Shown: piece by piece, positions 1 to 4,672 of the stretch
How the letters are laid out: every line of letters starts with the position of its first letter
Numbering within the stretch: position 1 is the stretch's first letter
Notes under the pieces: model-generated
Seen by the model: the letters and a program-made list of their open reading frames with translations, nothing else
Told to the model about the DNA's origin: nothing
Database searches by the model: none
DNA from: Nitrosopumilaceae archaeon
GTDB taxonomy: Archaea > Thermoproteota > Nitrososphaeria > Nitrososphaerales > Nitrosopumilaceae
Length of the DNA: 6,177 nucleotides
NCBI GenBank assembly: GCA_030697975.1
Contig: JAUYOQ010000033.1
Location: forward strand, 1-6,177
Direction of reading: 5' to 3'
Translations under genes and position numbers: made by a program

Positions 1-48
1 TAGTGGTTTCTTACCAATGTATACGGTGTCTCTGTTTTCGGTAGACAT
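1..48 (-). CDS. albA: Alba DNA/RNA-binding chromatin protein, N-terminal fragment (runs off left edge)
   Basis: The minus strand starts with ATG at 48 and stays open for 16 codons to the window edge, reading MSTENRDTVYIGKKPL. The VYIGKKP core matches the first strand and loop of Alba (Sac10b family), which in Sulfolobus reads VVLIGKKPV. The paired lysines at residues 13-14 correspond to the nucleic-acid-contacting, acetylatable lysines of that family. Alba is a small (about 90-100 residue) dimeric protein that coats DNA and also binds RNA in archaea, so roughly 75-80 residues lie outside the window. A TATA-like element at 72-79 fits a leaderless transcript beginning at or next to the ATG. The gene diverges from the HEAT-repeat gene. 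Only 16 residues are visible, so the call rests on the IGKKP signature, which is very characteristic in archaea. Confidence 0.82.
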   Translation of the reverse strand, partial: MSTENRDTVYIGKKPL

Positions 49-71
49 ACGACATTTATGATTTGAGGATA

Positions 72-79
72 ATTTAAAT
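72..79 (-). promoter_or_regulatory. Probable TATA box (BoxA) of the alba gene
   Basis: ATTTAAAT is centred about 27 bases upstream of the alba ATG (48) on the minus strand. That is the spacing expected between an archaeal BoxA and a transcription start that coincides with the start codon. The octamer is self-complementary, so direction is inferred from spacing alone. It could also serve the plus strand. Confidence 0.5.
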
Positions 80-84
80 CTAAG

Positions 85-93
85 ATTATAAAT
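85..93 (+). promoter_or_regulatory. Candidate TATA box for the HEAT-repeat gene
   Basis: ATTATAAAT resembles an archaeal BoxA and would place a transcription start near 112-118, giving a leader of about 40 bases before the ATG at 158. No good TATA box lies at the leaderless distance from that ATG. A weaker element (AAATTATGG, around 110-118) is an alternative. This is a pattern match only, in a very A+T-rich spacer shared with the divergent alba gene. Confidence 0.25.
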
Positions 94-157
94 TTGACAA
101 AAATTATGGTTTTACGAAAATTTTTAGTGGTGACTTTTCCATCCATACTAGATTTTA

Positions 158-709
158 ATGAATGAGTCATTTGAAAAAATAATACAAATTTTAGACCTCG
201 GTTCAAAAAAAGAAAAAATTGATGTGTTAGAATCTTTAATAGACATAAACGAACCTCAAATAATCAATAAAATAATTTCAAAACTGGATGATCCTGATAT
301 CGAAGTTAGAGGAGAAGTGTTTAGTGCCTTAGTATTAAACAATAACAAAATCGCACGATTCTTAATTGATAATCTAAATTCTGAAAGTAAGAATGTTAGG
401 GGATTTTCTGCACTAGTTCTTGCAAACAGAAAGGATCTTGATGCGATTCCCTCACTTATCAATTTGACAAAAGATTCAAGTTCGATGGTACGATCATGTG
501 CGGTAGGTGCATTAGGATATCTAAATGCAAAAAATGCACAACAAGCTATTCATGACTGCTTGTTTGATTCCAACTTGGAAGTAAAAAAAAGCGCACTCAA
601 GGCAGCAATTGATATTGATTATAAAATTTCTGAAAAGGAAATCAACGAAATCACAAAAGAAGGTGATGATGAGATTACTAGTCTTTTAACTCTAGTTAAA
701 AAGAGATAA
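158..709 (+). CDS. HEAT-repeat protein
   Basis: This 183-residue protein is built from about four to five HEAT-like helical hairpins. Repeat units are visible around residues 40-60 (SKLDDPDIEVRGEVFSALVL), 70-93 (DNLNSESKNVRGFSALVLAN), 100-122 (NLTKDSSSMVRSCAVGALGY) and 132-153. Each has the D-x-x-x-V-R/K-x-x-A-x-x-A/L pattern seen in PBS-lyase/HEAT_2 repeats. Such proteins are protein-protein scaffolds, and nothing here points to catalysis. There is no signal peptide or membrane segment, so it is probably cytosolic. The lysine-rich C-terminus (residues 157-183) lies outside the repeats. The ATG at 158 is the first start after an in-frame TAG at 149-151; no Shine-Dalgarno sequence is evident. 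It lies next to alba and ends two bases from the convergent reductase. The fold is secure, but the partner and role cannot be read from sequence. Confidence 0.85.
   Translation: MNESFEKIIQILDLGSKKEKIDVLESLIDINEPQIINKIISKLDDPDIEVRGEVFSALVLNNNKIARFLIDNLNSESKNVRGFSALVLANRKDLDAIPSLINLTKDSSSMVRSCAVGALGYLNAKNAQQAIHDCLFDSNLEVKKSALKAAIDIDYKISEKEINEITKEGDDEITSLLTLVKKR
684..701. terminator. Palindrome and U-rich stretch at a convergent gene junction; possible terminator
   Basis: TTTTAACT (684-691) is the exact inverse of AGTTAAAA (694-701). The hairpin would be seven pairs with a TCTA loop, or eight with an over-tight two-base loop. It lies inside the 3' end of the HEAT gene, just past the stop of the minus-strand reductase. 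Read on the minus strand, the bases after that stop are T-rich (TTTT, then TTTTT within 20 bases), as archaeal U-tract terminators are. It is A+T-only and weak, so it may owe more to codon content than to function. Confidence 0.3.
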
Positions 710-711
710 AA

Positions 712-1551
712 TCATCCGTATGACTCGTACTTGACTTCAAAGCTTCCATCTGGACGCTTTTCTCTTTCACTTGCAAAGCCACGGGGTTTAAGAAAGTCCA
801 TTACACCATCAATTGTTCCTTGCCAACCACATATGTAAAATATCGTGTTTTCCTTGGTGATTTTATCATTAACTAATTTTTCAAGTGGTGATGGTCCACC
901 ATCTTTTGATCGCAAAAACGTTTCAACTCTTCCTGCCTGACCACCCCATGATCTGTTAAACCATTCTTGGGGTCTGCTAATTGTTGCACGGTATTTAAAA
1001 TTCCATTTATCCGTTCCTTTATCGATGCTTTCATACTCAAGATCGGTTAGTAATTCTTTGTAACCTAGCTCATCTACATAACTTGCTCCATGCAATACAA
1101 CTATCTCCCTTTTGTCGCCAACTGCATGAAGATGTTGTGCATAGCTAACAAATGGTGCAAGACCCGTACCGCCACCAATGCAGATTAATCTTCTCTCATC
1201 CTTTTGTCCACTAGCATGTGTTTCGTTAATGGTAAATGCGCCTGTAGGTTTGAGCCAGTTTATCTCATCGCCTTCTTTGACATTAAACAGCTGTGTTGTT
1301 AAACGACCTGGAAGTGGTTTTCTTACCCATCTGATGTACAATTCAATATATTTTCGATTTTCAGAATGTGATGCAATTGAATATGCTCTTCTAATTACTT
1401 TATTTTCATTTGGTACATGCAATCCAATCGTTAAAAACTGACCAGCTTTGTATTCTGGTACAGCACCATCTTGTGGAACAAGTCTGAAGACAGATAAATC
1501 TTCTTTTAGTGACTGAATGTATGTTATGGTCGCTTTGCTATCTACTACCAC
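712..1551 (-). CDS. Ferredoxin-NADP(+) reductase-like FAD/NAD(P)H oxidoreductase
   Basis: This 279-residue flavoprotein belongs to the ferredoxin-NADP reductase superfamily. An N-terminal FAD-binding barrel (about residues 1-110) carries the R-x-Y-S flavin motif as RAYS at 55-58. It also has a GRLTTQL phosphate-contact segment near 82-88. The NAD(P)-binding domain (about 120-279) has the GGGTGLAPF loop at 126-134 and the Cys-Gly nicotinamide motif (YICGWQG) at 239-245. The protein probably passes electrons between NAD(P)H and ferredoxin or flavodoxin in the cytoplasm. No iron-sulfur cysteine cluster or membrane segment is present, so the partner is a separate protein. The length is near that of bacterial Fpr-type reductases (about 250-270), and there is an insertion around 195-225. 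The start is GTG at 1551. GAGG lies six bases before it on the coding strand, and a TATA box lies about 27 bases upstream. NADPH versus NADH preference cannot be decided. The gene stands alone, convergent with the HEAT gene. Confidence 0.85.
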   Translation of the reverse strand: MVVDSKATITYIQSLKEDLSVFRLVPQDGAVPEYKAGQFLTIGLHVPNENKVIRRAYSIASHSENRKYIELYIRWVRKPLPGRLTTQLFNVKEGDEINWLKPTGAFTINETHASGQKDERRLICIGGGTGLAPFVSYAQHLHAVGDKREIVVLHGASYVDELGYKELLTDLEYESIDKGTDKWNFKYRATISRPQEWFNRSWGGQAGRVETFLRSKDGGPSPLEKLVNDKITKENTIFYICGWQGTIDGVMDFLKPRGFASEREKRPDGSFEVKYESYG

Positions 1552-1574
1552 TTCATTCCTCTCAGTTACTATGG

Positions 1575-1582
1575 TTAAATAT
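1575..1582 (-). promoter_or_regulatory. Probable TATA box of the ferredoxin-NADP reductase gene
   Basis: On the minus strand these bases read ATATTTAA, a good archaeal BoxA. The centre is about 27 bases before the GTG start at 1551, the same spacing as at alba. This predicts a leaderless or nearly leaderless transcript and supports the GTG start. Confidence 0.5.
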
Positions 1583-1653
1583 CTTCTGTTGAATTTGAAA
1601 AAAGCATTGAGAATTAGCTAAACGTTAATAGTGTAACCAAAAAATCAAAAGAG

Positions 1654-1673
1654 ATCAGAATTTTTATTCTGAT
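1654..1673. repeat. Perfect inverted repeat (8-bp arms, TTTT loop) just upstream of tRNA-Ala
   Basis: ATCAGAAT (1654-1661) and ATTCTGAT (1666-1673) are exact inverse complements around a four-T loop. The repeat ends seven bases before the tRNA-Ala 5' end. A TATA-like GTTAATAG at 1624-1631 would put a transcription start near 1653. In that case the hairpin would open the tRNA precursor's 5' leader. It could instead be a regulator-binding site, or a terminator for an unseen transcript. Confidence 0.5.
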
Positions 1674-1680
1674 TGAAATT

Positions 1681-1754
1681 GGGCCGGTCGTCTAGCCTGG
1701 TAGGATACGCCCTTGGCATGGGTGAGATCGTGGGTTCAAATCCCGCCCGGTCCA
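1681..1754 (+). tRNA. tRNA-Ala (anticodon GGC)
   Basis: The full cloverleaf folds in 74 bases. The acceptor stem is 1681-1687 with 1747-1753, and the discriminator base is A1754. The D stem is 1690-1693 with 1703-1706. The anticodon stem is 1708-1712 with 1720-1724, around the loop TTGGCAT, giving anticodon GGC at 1715-1717, which reads GCC and GCU. The T stem is 1730-1734 with 1742-1746, around TTCAAAT. The third acceptor pair is G1683:U1751, the classic G3:U70 alanine identity element. This independently confirms the charge and excludes a glycine reading. CCA is not encoded and must be added after transcription. There is no intron. Confidence 0.96.
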
Positions 1755-1755
1755 C

Positions 1756-1763
1756 TTATTTTC
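1756..1763 (+). terminator. T-rich tract after tRNA-Ala; possible terminator
   Basis: TTATTTTC directly follows the mature tRNA-Ala 3' end, the kind of short U-rich run that ends archaeal transcripts. A separate TATA-like element before tRNA-Pro fits independent transcription of the two tRNAs. Read-through into one precursor cannot be excluded. Confidence 0.35.
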
Positions 1764-1769
1764 TAAAAA

Positions 1770-1777
1770 GATAATAC
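1770..1777 (+). promoter_or_regulatory. Probable TATA box for tRNA-Pro
   Basis: GATAATAC is centred about 26 bases before the tRNA-Pro 5' end at 1800, at BoxA distance. Transcription would start at or within a base or two of the mature tRNA. The element matches the BoxA consensus only moderately; the spacing is the stronger evidence. Confidence 0.4.
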
Positions 1778-1799
1778 AAACACGTAGACTGTAGGTTAC

Positions 1800-1873
1800 G
1801 GGGACGTAGGTTAGCTTGGTGGACTGCCAGCCTCGGGCGCTGGATGTCATGGGTTCAAGTCCCATCGTCCCCA
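1800..1873 (+). tRNA. tRNA-Pro (anticodon CGG)
   Basis: The cloverleaf is complete. The acceptor stem is 1800-1806 with 1866-1872 (seven Watson-Crick pairs), and the discriminator base is A1873. The D stem is 1809-1812 with 1822-1825, including two G:U pairs. The anticodon stem is 1827-1831 with 1839-1843, around the loop CTCGGGC. This gives anticodon CGG at 1834-1836, which reads CCG. The T stem is 1849-1853 with 1861-1865, around TTCAAGT. G37 follows the anticodon, as expected for the methylated purine of proline tRNAs. CCA is not encoded and there is no intron. CCG should be a rare codon in so A+T-rich a genome, so this is a minor isoacceptor. Confidence 0.95.
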
Positions 1874-1919
1874 TAGAAAATTCAATCATTGAAATAGAAC
1901 CAATTGATATGTAAAGCAA

Positions 1920-2522
1920 TTGACCGTTTGCATCTATCTTGCACATCTAAATCCGGTTACAAATGCGCATGTTGAAATCATAGAGGATCTAAAAAAAGAT
2001 GCACAAGTTATAGTCATGCCAGTCATTTTTATGAAAAATGATCAAGAGATAACAAGCCGCAGCTTTCCCTTTAATTTTGAGATTAGAAAAAAAATGTTAG
2101 AGTCTGTTTTTGGAACATCGATTACTGTTGAAAGAAACTATACATTTTATGCACCGTTTGTCTGTTATTTGCCACCATTACTTTCTCCACGATCTTGGTC
2201 ACTAAGACATCAAATTCTTGATGGAATAAATGATGACTACTTTACATACACTGGCGATAAGGCTGAAGGATACATGTTAAAGCTTTATCGATTAAATCCC
2301 AAAATAGGTGTACGAAAAGAACTATCTGCCTCATCTGTAAAAGAGAAATTGTATGATGTAGCAGCTGGCAAAAACACAGGCTGGAAAGAGGATGTTCCGC
2401 AACAGGTAGTACAGATAATTGAACAAAACTGGAGTGTGTTAGAGAAATATGCCAAGGCAGAAGATAGAACAACTAAGATTTTGGGAATGAAATTTCCAAA
2501 TGAAGGTATGTGGTCAAAATAG
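1920..2522 (+). CDS. Nucleotidyltransferase (cytidylyltransferase-like / NMN adenylyltransferase-related), substrate unknown
   Basis: The 200-residue protein has the two hallmarks of the HIGH-motif nucleotidyltransferase superfamily. Near the N-terminus, YLAHLNPVTNAH (residues 6-17) follows the G-x-F-[ND]-P-x-[TH]-x-G-H nucleotide-binding signature, with T14 and H17 as the T/H-x-x-H pair. The usual glycine before the last histidine is alanine (A16). Near the C-terminus, SASSVKEKL (136-144) corresponds to the I-S-x-T/S-x-[IV]-R motif. The following W...VP-Q-x-V-x-x-I-I segment (155-167) resembles the C-terminus of archaeal NadM-type NMN adenylyltransferases. The middle part is unlike NadM, so an NAD, coenzyme A or lipid-precursor role cannot be chosen. 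The start is TTG at 1920, the only candidate after an in-frame TGA at 1905-1907 that keeps the first beta strand. A weak TATA-like TTGAAATA (1889-1896) lies about 27 bases upstream. The gene follows tRNA-Pro, with a promoter between it and ilvE. Confidence 0.75.
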   Translation: MTVCIYLAHLNPVTNAHVEIIEDLKKDAQVIVMPVIFMKNDQEITSRSFPFNFEIRKKMLESVFGTSITVERNYTFYAPFVCYLPPLLSPRSWSLRHQILDGINDDYFTYTGDKAEGYMLKLYRLNPKIGVRKELSASSVKEKLYDVAAGKNTGWKEDVPQQVVQIIEQNWSVLEKYAKAEDRTTKILGMKFPNEGMWSK

Positions 2523-2523
2523 A

Positions 2524-2532
2524 TTAATTATA
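2524..2532 (+). promoter_or_regulatory. Probable TATA box of the ilvE/sugar operon
   Basis: TTAATTATA begins just after the preceding gene's stop codon. It is centred 24 bases before the GTG at 2552, which suits a leaderless start there. It is only 12 bases before the TTG at 2540, too close for that codon to lie on the same transcript. The eight-base palindrome AGGCGCCT (2532-2539) abuts it downstream. Confidence 0.45.
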
Positions 2533-2551
2533 GGCGCCTTTGAGAATTTTT

Positions 2552-3463
2552 GTGAAATTTCCTATTTCAAAATTTATCTGGTTTGATGGCAAATATGTTA
2601 CAGCTGAAAAGGCAAAAGTTCCTGTAACAACACATGCCATACATTATGGAACTTCAATCTTTGAGGGAATTCGGGGTTATTGGAACTCTGAAAATCTTTA
2701 CATTTTCAGATTAGCTGATCATCTAAAGCGATTTAGAAATTCAGGAAAATTCTATTCTATTTCCCTTAATTTTTCTGATGACCAGCTATCAAATGCAATT
2801 GTTAATCTGTGTAGAAAAAATGGCATTAGACGATCCTGCTACATTCGGCCATTTTATTTTGTTGGTCAATATGGAATAAATCTTCATGTAAGTGAAAAGT
2901 CGCCAACTCATGTTGCCATATATACGGCAATTTTTGGAGATTTGTTCAACAAAAATGGAATAACTACCTGCGTGTCTTCTTGGCGAAAATTCAGTGATGC
3001 TACAACTCCCACACAAGCAAAAATGGGTGGAAACTATCTCAATTCAGTTTTAGCAACACAGGAATGCAAACGAAATGGGTTTGATGAAGCAATACTTTTG
3101 GATCTTGTAGGAAATGTTAGTGAAGCACCAGGCGAAAATATCTTTCTTGTAAGAGATGAACAATTGATTACTCCACCTATCAGCTCGTCAGCACTTGAAG
3201 GAATTACAAGAGACACAATAATTACATTGGCCCATGACATGGGTTACAAGACAATCATCAGAAAAATTCCAAAAAGTGAGCTATACTTGGCAGATGAGGT
3301 ATTTCTTACTGGTACTGCTGCAGAAATTACTCCAATCATTCAGATTGACCATAAAAAAATTGGCAAAGTAGGAAAAATAACAAAAAGTATGATAACTGCG
3401 TATAATGATGTAGTGATGAATAAAAACGACAAATATTCCAACTGGTTGACTGCAGTGTATTAG
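2552..3463 (+). CDS. ilvE: Branched-chain amino acid aminotransferase (class IV, PLP-dependent)
   Basis: This enzyme would move an amino group between glutamate and the 2-oxo acids of valine, leucine and isoleucine, in the cytoplasm. It shows the fold-type IV pattern throughout. WFDGKYV opens the protein and is followed by the family's HAIHYGTSIFEGIR (about residues 28-41). The PLP lysine sits in AKMGGNY (K157, codon 3020-3022). EAPGENIF (about 192-199) and FLTGTAAEITP (about 251-261) line the cofactor phosphate and substrate pocket. At 303 residues it has normal BCAT length. A TTG at 2540 would add four residues. The GTG at 2552 is preferred because it lies at leaderless distance from the TATA box and gives the usual family N-terminus. 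The stop is one base from the next ATG, so it leads the sugar operon. A role in amino-sugar synthesis is conceivable but not indicated, since sugar aminotransferases normally belong to the DegT fold. Confidence 0.92.
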   Translation: MKFPISKFIWFDGKYVTAEKAKVPVTTHAIHYGTSIFEGIRGYWNSENLYIFRLADHLKRFRNSGKFYSISLNFSDDQLSNAIVNLCRKNGIRRSCYIRPFYFVGQYGINLHVSEKSPTHVAIYTAIFGDLFNKNGITTCVSSWRKFSDATTPTQAKMGGNYLNSVLATQECKRNGFDEAILLDLVGNVSEAPGENIFLVRDEQLITPPISSSALEGITRDTIITLAHDMGYKTIIRKIPKSELYLADEVFLTGTAAEITPIIQIDHKKIGKVGKITKSMITAYNDVVMNKNDKYSNWLTAVY

Positions 3464-3464
3464 A

Positions 3465-4400
3465 ATGAAGGTTGTACAAATTGGAACTGGAGGATGGGGC
3501 AAAAACCACACAAGAATTCTTTCTCAACTTGGTGTGCTTTCTGCAGTCTGTGATACAAACAAGGAGCGAAGCAAGGAATTTGGACAAAAGTATTCTGTAA
3601 ATCATTACGATTCTGTTGATTCACTTCTAAGTTCAGAAAAGTTTGATGCTGCCTTTGTTTGTACTCCTACCTCCACTCATACACAAATTGCAACGCAATT
3701 ACTCCAGCAAAAAAAACACGTGTTTGTAGAAAAACCAATGACATACAAATCAGAAGAAGGTGAGGATCTACTCAAGCTTGCACAAAAAAACAAGATTTTC
3801 TTAACATGTGGGTACATTGAAAGGTTCAATCCTGCAGTAAATTATGTAAAAAAGTATGTTGATTCAAAAAAGTTTGGTGATCTTATCATGCTAGAGTTTC
3901 ATCGCGAAAACAGAATGCCACTTCATATCAAAGATGTCGGTATAATTTATGATACTTCTGTTCACGACATCGATACTGCAATATGGTTGTTTAATGATAC
4001 ACCAGAGGTTGTGTTTGCACGAGCTGGTAAGATACGACACGATCATGAAGATTTTGCAACCATTATGCTTGGATTCAAAAACAACAGGATTGCAATAATA
4101 TCATCCAACTGGATTACACCAAAAAGAGTGCGACACTTTAATGCAATCTGTACAGATGGAATAATCTCATCTGATTTTGTTACACAGGAAATTAAAATTG
4201 ACACAGATAAAAATTCCGAGATCCCAAGAAATGAAAAACAAGAACCATTACTTGTAGAAATCAAAAACTTTCTTGATGCTGTCAAGGGAGAAAATGATCT
4301 TATTGTAAAACCTGAAGATGCAGTAAATGTTACAAAAATAGCAGAGGCTGCTCTTTTATCAAGCAAACAAGGTGCACCAATCTATCTTGATCTGAAATGA
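3465..4400 (+). CDS. Gfo/Idh/MocA-family NAD(P)-dependent sugar dehydrogenase, possibly UDP-N-acetylglucosamine 3-dehydrogenase type
   Basis: The 311-residue protein begins with a Rossmann fold: VQIGTGGWGKNH at 4-15 is the G-x-G-x-x-G dinucleotide loop. It has the family's CTPTSTH segment (66-72) and the E-K-P motif at 89-91, whose lysine is the usual catalytic residue. In the C-terminal domain, DTSVHDIDTAIW (163-174) is the conserved D-x-x-x-H-D-x-D region with the probable catalytic histidine H167. These enzymes oxidise or reduce a sugar hydroxyl. The acyltransferase two genes on, together with the N-terminal resemblance to WbpB/WlbA and methanogen UDP-GlcNAc 3-dehydrogenases, suggests a nucleotide-sugar C3 oxidation. 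Family members act on many substrates, so this is inference. The ATG at 3465 is one base after the ilvE stop, and the end overlaps the next gene as ATGA, both signs of translational coupling. No signal peptide is present. Confidence 0.87.
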   Translation: MKVVQIGTGGWGKNHTRILSQLGVLSAVCDTNKERSKEFGQKYSVNHYDSVDSLLSSEKFDAAFVCTPTSTHTQIATQLLQQKKHVFVEKPMTYKSEEGEDLLKLAQKNKIFLTCGYIERFNPAVNYVKKYVDSKKFGDLIMLEFHRENRMPLHIKDVGIIYDTSVHDIDTAIWLFNDTPEVVFARAGKIRHDHEDFATIMLGFKNNRIAIISSNWITPKRVRHFNAICTDGIISSDFVTQEIKIDTDKNSEIPRNEKQEPLLVEIKNFLDAVKGENDLIVKPEDAVNVTKIAEAALLSSKQGAPIYLDLK

Positions 4401-4666
4401 ATAAAAAAATGCTTGATATTCTTGCATGTCCTTTAGATAAGCACCACCCATTGGAGATTTTTGAGGTGGACTCAAGAGATGAGATAGTACTAGAAGGTGC
4501 ATTATACTGCATAAAATGTTCTAGGTTTTATCCAATAATTGAGGAGATTCCGATTATGCTTCCTGATGAGCTACGTGATAAAAAACAAGATATTGATTTT
4601 CTTCAAAAAAATCAGAAAAAACTGCCTGAAAAAATAATTAAACAAGCATCTCCATGGCATCTGTGA
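4397..4666 (+). CDS. Trm112-like small zinc-ribbon protein
   Basis: The 89-residue protein has the Trm112/YcaR pattern. LDILACPLDK (6-15) is followed by GALYCIKCSRFYPIIEEIPI (34-53) and MLP, matching the family's L-A-C-P ... L-x-C-x-x-C-x-R-x-[FY]-P-I ... G-I-P-x-[ML]-L-P. Cysteines C11, C38 and C41 remain. The position completing the first pair is D14 (CPLD), with H16/H17 nearby, so zinc would need a non-cysteine fourth ligand, as in some family members. Residues 57-89 form a charged tail beyond the fold. Known Trm112 proteins stabilise and activate RNA and protein methyltransferases. No methyltransferase is seen here, and the gene sits inside a sugar operon, so its partner is unknown. It overlaps the dehydrogenase stop by four bases (ATGA). 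A second ATG at 4409 could also start it. It shares a reading frame with the following acyltransferase, separated by one TGA. Confidence 0.82.
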   Translation: MNKKMLDILACPLDKHHPLEIFEVDSRDEIVLEGALYCIKCSRFYPIIEEIPIMLPDELRDKKQDIDFLQKNQKKLPEKIIKQASPWHL

Positions 4667-4672
4667 TATCTT

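Noticed and set aside
1708..1724. Reading the first tRNA as glycine (GCC)
   Set aside because: The seven-base loop is TTGGCAT, fixing the anticodon as GGC, and the G3:U70 acceptor pair marks alanine.
1692..1946. A minus-strand open frame of 84 codons covering both tRNA genes
   Set aside because: It is the antisense of two tRNAs. It contains the familiar false peptides GLEPMTS and GRDLNPR that arise from T-arm sequences in many genomes.
4043..4366. A minus-strand open frame of 107 codons inside the dehydrogenase gene
   Set aside because: The plus-strand gene has full Gfo/Idh motifs and operon spacing on both sides. The antisense frame has low-complexity serine-rich content and no motif.
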